Part shown: positions 48,901-57,635 of the stretch, one piece after another
Layout: every line of letters begins with the position of its first letter
How positions within the stretch are numbered: position 1 is the first letter of the stretch
DNA from: Chelydra serpentina
Lineage: Eukaryota; Chordata; Testudines; Chelydridae
DNA: 64,000 nucleotides
Direction: 5' to 3'
Assembly: GCA_037349315.1 (NCBI GenBank)
Contig: JBAIAC010000033.1
Coordinates: forward strand, 20,664,001 to 20,728,000
Made by a program: the position numbers and the translations under genes
Notes under the pieces: model-generated
Databases searched by the model: none
Seen by the model: the letters and a program-made list of their open reading frames with translations, nothing else
Told to the model about the DNA's origin: nothing

Positions 48901-51900
48901 CCCACACGTCCTCCCAAAGAAATTCCCCCAGTTTGAGAACCTCTGGTCTAGTCTGAAGTTCTGCATAAAACAGGCCATAAAACTTCCCAAAAATAATTTC
49001 TGGAGACTATCTTTTAGAAAAATATCCAATCACAATTAAAAAATGGCCAATAATGGAAAATCCACCATGCCCCTATGTAAGTTGTTCCAATGGTTAGTTA
49101 TTCTCACTGTTTAATTGAATTGTATGAAGCTTTTTTCCTGTTAAACAATGAAGACTTTTCCTGTGAAACATTGCATCACTTACCACTCAATCTGTCAAAC
49201 TGATCTTTTCTTTCCACTGAACCCTTCTTCTCACCATTGATCTGTATTGTAAAAAAGTGTTTTTATTTCCTAATATAAAGTAACAAGTTCAGCAAGTGAC
49301 CTTGACTCGCAAAACATGAATACAACAGGAAGGGACCCACTAGAGGGAAATCTCTACAAAGATCTGCTGTCAGATGTCCAGAAGTCCCAAGAAAGAGGAT
49401 GGGAAGGCAGATGTCCATAACAGAGGGGAGCTGTGAAAGATGTAACACAGCCTAGGACTGCAGTGCTGGTCAGGTGGAGTTGCTGCTGGGTGATTTTTGG
49501 GAGAGGAAGGCAGGAGAGAGAAATGATGCATGACTCCCCGGGACACTACTTTTGCCCACTTCAATCACAGATTCCTGGCCCAACTGAAATTTGTCCATAG
49601 ATTGCCAGCACCCTCTCAAACAAGAAGCATAAGATCTGCAGCATGGAGGATCATTTCCATGCACAAAGCAAGGGATACAATTCCATTCACTGTGTTTAAA
49701 TAACAACCTGACATACAATGATAAAGCAAAGGAATTCATCATGAAAGCTTGCAATATCTAGACAGAGCAGCAAAAACAATGTCCACTCGTGCATTTATCC
49801 AGACATAAGAGGACTCTCTCTCTTTCTGCATATGCGCAATGTGCCATTTGATGATGTCATCAGCAGCAGCCAGGTGGAGAGCCAGTAGCCTGCCTTTAAG
49901 AGGACTTAAAGGACAGAACACAGCTTTCACTTGAACTTGCTCAATATTGTTACCACTAAACCTCAAAGTACATGAAGGCACAAGTGTTATACACTAATGA
50001 ATAACATAATTTTTAATTTAAGGGGAAAATTGAGCTTTACAGAAGAATTGAAGTCTATTCTGTTGAGCTTTAAGAGTTCTGTGGGGTTCTGCAGGTATCA
50101 AATATGTCCACAAAGTCTATTACAAAAATTATGTTGAATAAAAATTCATATCTTTCAAAAGTTTCATATTATGCCATAAAATATATATATAAAGCCTTTT
50201 ACCAAAAACGGTAGAAGTAAACTTAAAATGGTAATGTTTAACTTTCTACAAGGTAAACAATGTAGTCATGGGTGCAACGTTACTAGTTAACTCAGTTTCT
50301 TCAATAAAATAAGTGGCCTCATATTAACAGTTGATTTAATGACGTGTTCATTTAAACATCATGCATTTACAGATTTATTAGCATGTCTGTAAACATCCCC
50401 CTCCATTACCCTTTGGTTTTTTCCTTTGGAATCTACTGCATTTTCTGAAGAGTTTTTGGCTAAAGCCTTTCCATCATCTTTTACTTCTTGCTTTTTCTGT
50501 TGCTCTTCTTGTCTCTCTTTTTCTTCAAGCTTTTTCCGAACTTCAGCTTCTTCATATCTAGTAGGAAAAAGTCCAGTTTTAAAAATGTTTTTAACTTGGG
50601 CTTCAATAGCTTTGTACAATTTTGTTCCCCACACATTTTAAATGTTGAGGTCTCAACACTTATTCTTGACTTCCCAAATTCTTCCTATTTTCCTCAGTAG
50701 CTGCTTGATATTATTCCTCTGCGCTTTTTGCATTTCATAACTAACCTGCATTTGCACAAAGTAAAACTACATGTAAAGATTTACTTATAAGATTTAAGTA
50801 ATGTTGACACCAGAATGTATGTCATTTTCCCTGGGCACATTTTTGCTAAGAAAATCTAGTCTGGCATCTAATAAGTAACAGTATCACTAATAGCCAATTA
50901 CTGTAAGAATAACTGAGCCTATAGTTTCCTATATTTTCTCAGCCAGAGAAATCTTCAGCATAGTCTTTATTCAGTATATTTTTAAGACTGACTGCATCAG
51001 AAAATCACAACTAATTATGTGCATCAGGTACCTAAATACATGGACTGATTTTTTTTTTCAACAGTTTTGAGCACCCAACAGCCATTGTTAAAGAATTCAA
51101 ACACTGGAGTTCCAATAAAGTCAGTAAGAGTTACTGGGTACTAGGACTTCTGAAAAGAAAATCAGGTTAGTTATTTAGGTGCCTGGTTTTTTAAGACATT
51201 TGGCCTAACCTATTTTTTTTTTAAATATGAAGTTTTTTTGCCTCTCGTTGTAAAGATAGCTCTAGTATTGTAAACAAGGACTCATATGAATGACCATTTA
51301 CCTTAATGAGATGTTAGCTAATTAGGAATACTTGAAAGTCATCAATTCAACCACTGGACTGTCCCAAGTCAAATCAATTAGTAAACTACATCACTGATGC
51401 CAAATGTACCTGTCATATCCTGGTTCACTATCAGTGTAATGGATATTCCACAGGGATGAGGCTGCAAGTTTGGAATCTGACGTTTCTATGTAACTTTCTA
51501 GTTAGTAACGCAAGCACTGATTCAGGAAGCATCCCCATTTGAGACAGCACAAACACATGCTTATGTCTCCCTTGAAGTTAAGGGGACTGAAGCGTGTGCT
51601 TAAGTGCTTTATTGAATCTCAGCAATACTGAATGTCTAGCCATCACATAAAAATATGAATACAATTCTTACAAAATGAATTAAGTCAAATTTTGCTACTG
51701 CTTCTATGATGTGTAAATTGGATTATCCATATTGGGATTCTCTTACTTCAAGGCAAACGGTGTTTTACTACCTCAACCTCCCAGAGTTTTAAATTTGGTA
51801 ACTAAATTACTCTCCAGGAAACAAATTATGCCAGAAAAATAGTAAAGTAAATTGGTTCAGATACTTATTGTAAAGTGGCTTCTGTGACTGTACAGGAGCC

Positions 51901-54497
51901 ACATTTTTCTTTAAACATGTCAATACATATTTTAATTGCTCAAGTACATATTTGTACAATATACTTGAAACAATTAGGCATTGTATCAACCCTCTAACTT
52001 TGTTCCTTTGAGACAATCCATAAACTACCAAAAAAGAATCTTTCCAAAACATTGTCTTTGAGCAAAAGTGCAGTTTTGCTGGTTAAAAACTGCATCCACA
52101 CTAGCAGCACTTTCCCAGTAGAATATACTGGTATATCTATACTGGCAAAGTGCTTGTGGCATACACCTGGCCTTAATATGATCACGTGACAGGAAAGAAT
52201 ACTAGGGAAGGACTTTTAATAGCAGTGTAACTAACAGGAATTATCTAGAGGTTTTCATTGGAGGCTCTGATTTGGGTATACATTAGTGAAAAACAACTGC
52301 TGCCTTTATTGATGGTATTAACTTCTGTTTATTAAAAGTTAGAGAGAAACTGTAGGTAGATCTAAGCACATGGGTTTGAAGGGACTGGGATGAATGATGG
52401 CAAATGAAATCCGGTTTGAATAAAAGGCTCAGTCAGAAAGTTTAATCTCTCTGGATTACAGGTATCAGCAACTACTGCAAACAGTGTCCAAACAAAGGCA
52501 AAACTACAGCAGCAGATGCACAAATTTCAAATATTCAGCAATATTTACATATTGCTTTGTAAAAAATGTTGCACATACCTCAGTTTCAGACTGTCTGAGA
52601 GTCTTTCAGCTTCTTCAATAGCTTTTTTAATGTTTGTAGGTCCCAGTATAGAATGAAAGTAATCCTAAAACAACAACAAGAACCACCCCAGCATACAGTT
52701 AATACTGTCCAATGTGCATACAGGATAGAATACTTCTGCAGACACTACCAAGAACAATATTTAGCACCTAGTTTACAGCACACTGAAGATTACCTACTGA
52801 AGGAAAAAATAAACTAAAAGTAATTGTATATTATTGCCATAGTTACTCTGTAAATAAAGTGAGATGTTCTTCTCTTCAATATGTTAAGAAAAATACCACA
52901 CTATATATAAACAATGCAAATATTCATAAGTATGTTAATATTTAATTTTAATAATGTTAAGCTCTGGTCACAAGTTTGGAAGAAAGTCAAAAGGTGGATA
53001 CATGTTTTTCTAAGGTTATTAAAGGAATAAATAATAATCAATTTAGTTTTACACCAGAAAAGCACTTTGAGTCCTATTGCTATCTTTCCTGTTATACTAT
53101 TTGGATGTCCAGTAGATTATATGACAATGTAATTAGCAAAGTGTACTGTACTGGAAAGTAACAAAGGAGGCTTACAATAATTGCCTCACTTTTCAACATA
53201 AACTACAAAAGTTTATTTAAATAAATATAACTCCTTTATTGAAATTATTGTTTCAGTAATGCACACCCATTACTTTCAACTACACCTAAAATCTTCAGCT
53301 ATAACGACCACTGATTTGAAGTACTTCTGTTACTTCTACCATTATTAAAAAATGCAGTCGGAAAGATATATACCTGTTGTTGCTTGAAATCAGGTCTTTT
53401 TTTAATAAGATTATATACAGTCACATATTTCATATATAGGACGTAGGCCTTTTCTTCATCTCTGTCCAACCTGCATTCCTCCGCTGCCTTGAAGATCTTA
53501 AGGGCACTCTGCACATAACTTGAAATTGAAGGAAAGGGGTCAATTAAAAAAACCACAAATATTGACCTACCTTTCAAAAGAACAGTTAGTTTTGTAATTA
53601 ACTCTTGACTTAAATGTTCACATTCCATGCCCATGTAGTTTAAACATCCCATTAGCATCTCAATCCAAGCTTTAAAGTTAAAATAAATGACAGCTATTTT
53701 TCCCCCCCCCGAATTATATTTCTCTTTGCTATTGTTTGTTAGCTTGCTAATTACAGTACTGAAAAGAAAAATATTCAGTAATAAATAAAATGGCAGTTTA
53801 AAACATTTCAAACAAGAACCCATCTACAGAGGGACCGTTCAGAACCAGTTCTGTCTCGAATGCAGCGTGGCCTGGTTCTTTTAAAGCACTAGTCCTATGA
53901 AAACATACAATGACGTGCATGAAGATTTTAGTCTACAAATTCCAAAGTTAGGCTGTTTTCTATTCCCATGTGATGGCTAAATTTTTCAACTGATGTTAAT
54001 AACTTGCATTTATATAGCTTGTTGTCTCGAAGAATCCTAATGCACTTTAAAAACTTTCACAGATGTCATGTTCACTTCACTGTTGAAACATTATCTCTTG
54101 GATGATCTCTCCATATTTAGTTTGACCATCCACAGCAACACTACACAGGACTGAGGAAAGCAACACTATGAAATTGAAACTGAAGAGGGAATTAATGTAC
54201 ACAGCACAATTACCTGAGATGGGATTTGGCCAGAAATGCAGCATTGCTACTTAATGAGTTAATGCTTACTTAGAAAACTTGTTTACATTATCACCATCTG
54301 TATATAAGAGTACTAAACACTGCATCACTTGTTACTTAGCTGTGGAATTTGAACAATTAATACAAAGCCAATTAAACAAGGAAATTCACATACCTTTTTG
54401 TACTGGTCTTCTCTGCTTTTATTTCTGTCTTCTTGTTAAGATCTTTCAGTGAAGTACAGAGGTATAGTTCCTTAGGTACAGAAGTCACAGCAGGCAT
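33248..54497 (-). CDS. USP8: USP8 (UBPY) ubiquitin carboxyl-terminal hydrolase 8, complete coding region
   Basis: Nineteen coding exons join without a frame break to 1114 residues plus stop: 54394-54497, 53374-53518, 52579-52664, 50410-50557, 49184-49241, 47569-47713, 46987-47149, 44821-44965, 44415-44644, 42120-42698, 40536-40610, 39726-39806, 39087-39349, 38028-38240, 37216-37426, 35349-35585, 34333-34475, 33754-33886, 33248-33433. Human USP8 has 1118. Order: MIT domain (about 1-140), rhodanese domain (about 181-310), STAM-SH3 motifs, charged coiled coil (about 410-600), WW-like segment (about 645-677), 14-3-3 motif RSYSSP (711-716), USP catalytic domain (about 772-1105) with Cys782, His1063 and Asp1080. 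USP8 removes ubiquitin from endosomal cargo such as EGFR and stabilises ESCRT-0. Confidence 0.97.
33754..33886 (-). CDS. USP8: USP8 coding exon 18
   Basis: It encodes [20 protein letters not shown] and [20 protein letters not shown]. Acceptor CTCTCTAG, donor GTAAGT. It is 133 bases long, the same as its USP50 counterpart at 27882-28014. Confidence 0.97.
34333..34475 (-). CDS. USP8: USP8 coding exon 17, second zinc CxxC
   Basis: It encodes [29 protein letters not shown] and [12 protein letters not shown]. Acceptor TTTGTCCTAG, donor GTAAGAA. It has the same length (143 bases) and phase as the USP50 exon 26563-26705. Confidence 0.96.
34880..35187. mobile_element. hAT-type element in a USP8 intron, 308 bp
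   Basis: The ends CAGGGGTCTCACAC and, on the other strand, CAGGGATCTCAAAC are inverted repeats, flanked by exact octamers ATATATAC at 34872-34879 and 35188-35195. Interior phrases GCGGCCCACGGACCACATGC and ATGTGGCCCTCGGGCC are typical of this group. Confidence 0.9.
35349..35585 (-). CDS. USP8: USP8 coding exon 16, first zinc CxxC
   Basis: Seventy-nine codons: [42 protein letters not shown] of the zinc ribbon, and [19 protein letters not shown]. Acceptor TATAATATCCAG, donor GTAAG. It corresponds to the USP50 exon 22424-22630. Confidence 0.95.
35586..37215. other. USP8 intron, only a microsatellite recognised
   Basis: AT-rich unique-looking intron. It contains the AC repeat listed separately. 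A poly-C run occurs at about 36053-36058. No element ends were seen. Confidence 0.4.
36958..36988. repeat. (AC)n microsatellite followed by (GTAC) units
   Basis: An AC run, preceded by CGCACGCGCG and followed by three ACGT/GTAC units. Confidence 0.95.
37216..37426 (-). CDS. USP8: USP8 coding exon 15, QQDSQE box
   Basis: It encodes [39 protein letters not shown] and [20 protein letters not shown]. It ends LNK before GTAAGT. It corresponds to the USP50 exon 18929-19124. Confidence 0.97.
38028..38240 (-). CDS. USP8: USP8 coding exon 14 with catalytic Cys782
   Basis: It encodes [20 protein letters not shown] and the Cys box [20 protein letters not shown]; the Cys codon is 38119-38117. It begins and ends in the same phases as the USP50 exon 17041-17241. 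Confidence 0.97.
38570..38702 (+). mobile_element. CR1 3' end fragment
   Basis: The sequence around 'ggtattcaagactagacaagggaataatggg' and 'gcacagggatagactagatcaa' is a diverged CR1 C-terminus and 3' UTR in plus orientation, antisense to USP8. Confidence 0.55.
39087..39349 (-). CDS. USP8: USP8 coding exon 13, WW-like end and 14-3-3 site
   Basis: It encodes [20 protein letters not shown], a Pro/Ser/Thr linker and [15 protein letters not shown]. Ser714 corresponds to human Ser718, the phospho-site through which 14-3-3 restrains the enzyme and which is a mutation hotspot in pituitary corticotroph tumours. The motif is intact. Confidence 0.96.
39726..39806 (-). CDS. USP8: USP8 coding exon 12, WW-like segment start
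   Basis: Twenty-seven codons: [20 protein letters not shown] and LPAGWAK. LPAGWAK opens a WW-like fold that in mammals contributes to autoinhibition. Acceptor ends TAG, donor GTAAT; phase 0 on both sides. Confidence 0.92.
40193..40216. repeat. (CAA)n short repeat
   Basis: About five CAA units in an A-rich stretch of USP8 intron 11. Confidence 0.8.
40536..40610 (-). CDS. USP8: USP8 coding exon 11, short linker exon
   Basis: Twenty-five codons, [20 protein letters not shown] and TERLK, between acceptor CTTTTACAG and donor GTAAAT. KGQPESG matches the family at this position. It is phase 0 at both ends, so skipping it would keep frame. Confidence 0.88.
41353..41520. mobile_element. Inverted-repeat MITE with 5-bp target duplication, 168 bp
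   Basis: About 30-base inverted repeats: TGTGACGGGTTGGGTCACAG at the left and, on the other strand, TGTGATGGGTTGGGTCACAG at the right, differing at one position in 20. Both sides are flanked by GGTAA (41348-41352 and 41521-41525). It has no coding capacity. A 5-bp duplication does not fit hAT, mariner or Harbinger. Confidence 0.85.
42120..42698 (-). CDS. USP8: USP8 coding exon 10, SH3 motifs and coiled coil
   Basis: The largest exon, 193 codons. It starts [12 protein letters not shown] and contains [10 protein letters not shown], the second STAM/GADS SH3 motif, then [20 protein letters not shown] and a long Glu/Lys/Arg/Gln-rich coiled coil. It ends SVSSK before GTTAGC; the apparent coding further to 42003 is intronic. 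Confidence 0.94.
42699..43540. other. USP8 intron 9, right part, nothing recognised
   Basis: AT-rich intronic sequence with a poly-G run near 43003 and a poly-A run near 43130; no gene or repeat recognised. Confidence 0.35.
43540..44210 (+). repeat. Unclassified repeat-like insert, LTR-like in character
   Basis: It differs from its intron in base composition and phrasing. A TATTTAAGAG box at about 43631 is followed by 'cagcccagcgagagactaagagaagagcagag' and then purine-rich 'gagaaagggctgtgggaaagc' text reminiscent of the leader of LTR-type elements in turtles. No direct repeats or coding region were found, so this is tentative. Confidence 0.35.
44415..44644 (-). CDS. USP8: USP8 coding exon 9, proline-rich linker
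   Basis: It encodes [20 protein letters not shown] and a Pro/Thr/Ser-rich stretch ending VINIPQ. The final PQ joins IDRTKKP in exon 10 to form the first STAM-SH3 binding motif (PxV/IxRxxKP). Confidence 0.94.
44821..44965 (-). CDS. USP8: USP8 coding exon 8, end of the rhodanese domain
   Basis: It encodes [38 protein letters not shown] and SEAVSVS. Donor GTAAGT lies at 44820-44815, so the exon ends one base into a codon completed by exon 9 (Leu). Confidence 0.95.
45060..45175 (+). repeat. MIR/CORE-SINE or L2-type tail
   Basis: 'tagactgtaaaccctttagggaaaggattctctctcc...tacagcacccagcacaatggggctctaatcc...gcaccaccataatataagta' is the complete conserved tail in plus orientation, in USP8 intron 7. 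Confidence 0.8.
45914..46645. mobile_element. hAT-type element in a USP8 intron, 732 bp
   Basis: It starts CAGGGGTTGACAAACTATGG and ends with the complement of CATGGATGGGGAAACTTTTT, flanked by exact octamers TACTAATA at 45906-45913 and 46646-46653. The interior is C-rich with a GCAGCTCC-TATTGGCC / CCAATGGGAGCTG mirrored core and no transposase. The same family, same orientation, recurs at 61354-62098. Confidence 0.92.
46987..47149 (-). CDS. USP8: USP8 coding exon 7, rhodanese domain
   Basis: It encodes [36 protein letters not shown] and [12 protein letters not shown]. Family members have no active-site Cys in this domain, so it serves binding, not sulfur transfer. Acceptor TATATTCCAG, donor GTATAC. 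Confidence 0.96.
47569..47713 (-). CDS. USP8: USP8 coding exon 6, rhodanese domain start
   Basis: It encodes [35 protein letters not shown] and [11 protein letters not shown], the first half of the rhodanese-like domain that binds the E3 ligase NRDP1/RNF41. Acceptor TATCTCAAG, donor GTATGG. Confidence 0.95.
48553..49125 (-). mobile_element. CR1 3' part, split by a hAT element
   Basis: The left piece 48553-48605 is the complement of a CR1 3' UTR ('agccagaagggaccactgtgattgtctagtc'). The right piece from 48946 continues with 'ggccataaaacttcccaaaaataatttctgg', which recurs at 58566-58605 in another CR1 copy where the two parts are joined without the insert. It lies in USP8 intron 5. Confidence 0.85.
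48606..48945. mobile_element. hAT-type element nested in CR1, 340 bp
   Basis: The inverted ends are CAGGGGTTCTCAAAC and CAGAGGTTCTCAAAC (14 of 15 match). Exact octamers GTCTAGTC flank it at 48598-48605 and 48946-48953. The empty site can be read in the CR1 copy at 58515. Confidence 0.93.
49184..49241 (-). CDS. USP8: USP8 coding exon 5, short linker exon
   Basis: Nineteen codons plus one base, [19 protein letters not shown], between acceptor ACAATACAG and donor GTAAGTG. Joining it keeps frame between exons 4 and 6, and the NGEK motif matches the family at this place. Confidence 0.88.
49242..50409. other. USP8 intron 4, nothing recognised
   Basis: Unique-looking sequence; open stretches at 49263-49981 on the minus strand have no conserved content. 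Confidence 0.35.
50410..50557 (-). CDS. USP8: USP8 coding exon 4, charged linker
   Basis: It encodes [20 protein letters not shown] and a Lys/Asp-rich linker ending SKGKNQR. Acceptor TTTTCCTACTAG, donor GTAATGG. The linker before the rhodanese domain is poorly conserved in the family, and here it is shorter than in mammals. Confidence 0.93.
50558..52578. other. USP8 intron 3; short DNA-element relic near 52075-52180
   Basis: Mostly AT-rich unique-looking sequence. 'aactgcatccacactagcagcactttcccag ... actggtatatctatactggcaaagtgc' near 52090-52160 resembles a degraded small DNA element with TCCACACTAG-type ends. Confidence 0.35.
52579..52664 (-). CDS. USP8: USP8 coding exon 3, MIT domain
   Basis: It encodes [20 protein letters not shown] and RLSDSLKL. 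Acceptor TTTTAG and donor GTATGTG. It begins in phase 0 and ends two bases into an Arg codon. It lies alone among long introns. Confidence 0.95.
53374..53518 (-). CDS. USP8: USP8 coding exon 2, MIT domain
   Basis: It encodes [20 protein letters not shown], then [16 protein letters not shown] and RPDFKQQQ. These are helices of the MIT domain, which binds ESCRT-III CHMP proteins. Open sequence beyond the donor (GTATAT) is intronic. Confidence 0.96.
53985..54075 (+). repeat. MIR-like core relic
   Basis: 'taataacttgcatttatatagc...aatcctaatgcactttaaaaacttt' resembles the MIR core ('acatttatatagcgcttt...aagcactttacaa'). Diverged. Confidence 0.4.
54394..54497 (-). CDS. USP8: USP8 coding exon 1 (start)
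   Basis: The ATG at 54497-54495 begins [20 protein letters not shown], the conserved USP8 N-terminus and first MIT helix. The exon ends AAAAG before GTATGTG, two bases into a Ser codon. Confidence 0.96.
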
Positions 54498-54565
54498 GTT
54501 AATGGTTACTTATGTCCCTTCAAGGATAGTATGGCTCTTTAAATGTCTCTATTATTGATGTTTTT
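54498..54565 (-). other. USP8: USP8 5' UTR part of the start-codon exon
   Basis: On the minus strand, TTCTATTTTCAG ends at 54566 and is followed by 68 bases before the ATG at 54497. The acceptor implies a separate noncoding first exon further upstream (higher coordinates), which was not identified. Confidence 0.7.
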
Positions 54566-56315
54566 CTGAAAATAGAAGGATAGGATATTATTGAACACAT
54601 TCTGTTAATATCTTCAAGTGATTTTTAAAATATAGATTTTAACATGAAGAATAAGGAGTTAAATGCAATAAGTCTATATGATTAATTATCTTAACATACA
54701 GATTTGCTCAACTTCAAATGAGCTTATTAGTAATAGAACCCTCTGGAAATGATGCAATAAAGAAAACCAAATTAAATGTAAAAGCACAGTTTTGAACTTC
54801 ACTGAATTGCTGGGCATATTTTGATTTATGAAACAGAACTGTAGTACCTAATCTGTCAATTATAGAACTGGAAAGAATTGACAAAATTGTGTCACCGCTA
54901 TTTTTTTAAACACTTAACACTATAAAAATAATAGTGTTAAGCGTAACCTGTTAAATAAAATGTTAATACCAAATTACTAATTACATAGAAAAGCTTTTTC
55001 TTAATTTAAAAAACAGACAAATTGTCATGTACTACAGGAAGCTATCATACTTTTACATTTTGTATCTGTAATACCAGATTTGTTAATTTGTCTGGTATTG
55101 GCCTGAGCTTTTAATACTCAGCCAGAAGAGGAACACTACCATAGAAATCTAGGATATAACCATTTAAATGTTAATTGCCTCAGAGTCCTGTTACTAGTCT
55201 TGTGTGTTACCAATGCCAGACAGATTTTTTTGAATTTTTGGATGAATATAAATAAATCCCTCAAAAAGTGATGGGGGGAGGGGTTATTAAAATATAATTC
55301 TAGGTAAATAATTGGGAAAGGGAGCAATCTGATGTCTCCATGGCACAACAGGAGGACAGAGAAAGGAATTCTGAAATTTAGGAGGAGAAAAACTACTTTA
55401 TCCTGCAAAGATTCATTTTAATGTAAAGTCAATAAGTATATCACAAAGAAATCGACCTTTTATGTATTCATAATCTTAAAAGGATAATTGATTTATGTCT
55501 TGCTTACGGCTGACCTCTGCACACAGACATTACCCAAGAAAGGTGACTGGCAATACACAAGTAGCAGAGACAGCTCATGCCAAAAGAAGGCAAGCTGCAA
55601 TAATCCATAAATTTGCAACATCTTTGCCACACCTCTCTAGGTATTAATAACTACCTTAGACATAATTGCTTTTATGTTTTTCATATGGGAGATTCCTCCA
55701 GGCAGCCATCAGCATAACAGCTGGGCGTCTTGCACACGTCCACCTTATTTGGTATTAGTACAGTAAATATGATTTGTTTTATTCTGAACTGAATCAGACT
55801 GTTCAATTTTGATGGAAAGAGAAAATACAGATCAATACTCTTAAAAACAAAACAACTTTTCTTTATTCAAGAAAAAAGGGGGGAGGAAAAAAGGGGGGAG
55901 GGAGAGAACTGGACTTGCTGATTTAACCACAGAGAATACTGGGTTCAGAAGGGGCCAATCTAAAAACTTGCCCTTAGACTAGTCTGGGCGTAAAAATTAA
56001 TAAGTATCAAGAAGAGAAAACCAGTTAGCCCTGTATAAGGAATAAACAAATCTCCTAAATTGCTCTGTGCTAAGTATTATCATTTAGAGGTAATTTTACA
56101 TTATTGCTTTTATCTCCTGATTTGATAATCTGACAGTCATCTGAAGCAATGCTTACATTCATCTTTAATATAGTTAGGGATGTACCTTAACACCTCAGGT
56201 CTGATATCAGGAAGAAGCTTTGTTACTTATCTCTTCAAACTTGAAGCCATAATTTAGGAATGGTTACTATCAAAATTGAATCATAAGTCAGTTAAAAGCC
56301 TAACTTCTCATGGTT
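54566..56315. other. Upstream of USP8 start exon; nothing recognised
   Basis: AT-rich DNA, probably USP8 first intron. A perfect 11-bp hairpin lies at 54913-54941. A duplicated purine block (AAAAAAGGGGGGAGG twice) lies at about 55874-55905. No CpG-rich promoter-like stretch was seen. Confidence 0.35.
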
Positions 56316-56460
56316 TCATTCCATGCATCCGATAAGGTGGGTACTAACCCACGAAAGCTTATGCTGAAATAAATTTGTTAGTCTCTAAGGTGCTACAAGT
56401 TTTTCTTTCTTATTTTCGTTTTGCTGACACAGACTAACACGGCTACTACACTGAAACCTA
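56316..56460 (+). mobile_element. Penelope-like or unclassified retroelement 3' fragment
   Basis: The text 'ggtgggtactaacccacgaaagcttatgctgaaataaatttgttagtctctaaggtgctac' and 'gacacagactaacacggctactacactgaaacc' is a widespread reptile repeat. It contains a GTGGGT/ACCCAC hairpin followed by GAAA. The same element lies in the opposite orientation at 60583-60722. The family assignment is inference. Confidence 0.6.
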
Positions 56461-56774
56461 ACTTCTCTTGGTTATCAACAGAAATTACTTGATTGTTATG
56501 ACCATGTGATATAAAGAGCTCTATGGCAGTTACCACATCTGGCTGTTTCATGGCCTATGTGAAATTAGTTGATGGTCTCAGCCCATTTTCTAGTAGTCAG
56601 ATACTTATATCAGAAAACTGACAATGTTAAAAGCTCCAATTGTAAGTCTTAGCAGTGAGCCTAAATGGGAAAGGAGAATGAACTATCCCTCATTCTCAGA
56701 TGTGCATAAATGGAAGACTTCAGATGCCTGTGTTCTCAAACGAGCACATTTCACTAACAACAACAAAAATGCAT

Positions 56775-56870
56775 AGGGTTTAAAGCCAGAAAGCATCATT
56801 AAATCACCTAGTCTGAACTCCTGTATATACTGCAGAGTCAATAAAACTTCACCCAATTACCCTTGTTTTG
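56775..56870 (-). mobile_element. CR1 3' tail fragment
   Basis: 'tttaaagccagaaagcatcattaaatcacctagtctgaactcctgtata' matches the complement of the CR1 3' UTR, diverged, directly beside a hAT remnant. Confidence 0.6.
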
Positions 56871-56879
56871 AACAATTTG

Positions 56880-57635
56880 TGTTGTTCAACAAAATGAGGT
56901 GTTGAGCATGCTTTCAGAAGTCTTAAAAGAACAACACTCCGATGAAGAAACTACAGAACTCGAAGTGCGAAAAAAGAAAACCACTACCTTCTGCTGGATT
57001 CAGATAATGAAAATGAACATGCATCAGTCCGCACTGCTTTGGATTATTATTGAGCAGAACTCGTCATCAGCATGGATGCATGTCCTGTGGAATGGTGGCT
57101 GAAGCATGAAGGGACATATGAATCTTTAGGGCATCTGGCACGTAAATATCTTGCAACGCCAGCTACAACAGTGCCATGCGAATGCCTGTTCTCACTTTCA
57201 GGTGACATCGTAAACAAGAAGTGGGCAGCATTATCTCTTGCAAATGTAAACGAACGTGTTTGGCTGAACAAGAAGTTGGACTGAGTGGACGTGCTGGCTC
57301 TAAAATTTTACATTGTTTTATTTTTGAATGCAGTTTTTTGTACATAATTCTACATTTGTAAAGTTCAACTTTCATGATAGAGATTGCACTACAGTACTTG
57401 TATGAGGTGAATTGAAAAATACTATTTTTGTTTTCTACAATGCAAATACTTGTAATCAAAAATAAATATAAAGTGAGCACTGTACACTTTGTATTCTGTG
57501 TTGTAATTGAAATCCATATATTTGAAAATGTAGAAAACATCCAAAAATATTTAAATAAATGGTATTCTATTGTTTAACAGTGCGATTAATTGCGCAATTA
57601 ATCACGATGAATTTTTTAATCGCTTGACAGCCCTA
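56880..57635 (+). mobile_element. hAT autonomous element remnant, 3' part
   Basis: It contains the end of a ZBED-type hAT transposase and a right terminus GCGATTAATTGCGCAATTAATC ... CGCTTGACAGCCCTA, whose complement TAGGGCTGTCAAGCGATTAA is a known hAT end. The left part and target duplication are missing. Confidence 0.75.
57075..57284 (+). pseudogene. hAT (ZBED-like) transposase C-terminus
   Basis: An open frame of 69 codons ends TGA at 57282-57284. It shows the hAT C-terminal dimerisation signature: WWLKHEGTYESLGHLARKYL, then ATPATTVPCECLFSLSGDIV and LSLANVNERVWLNKKLD. Upstream coding sequence (from about 56890, with QHSDEETTEL) is out of frame with it, so the gene is broken by at least one frameshift. 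Confidence 0.85.

Noticed and set aside
56899..57102. Separate small protein gene
   Set aside because: It is an out-of-frame piece of the broken hAT transposase whose C-terminus is at 57075-57284.
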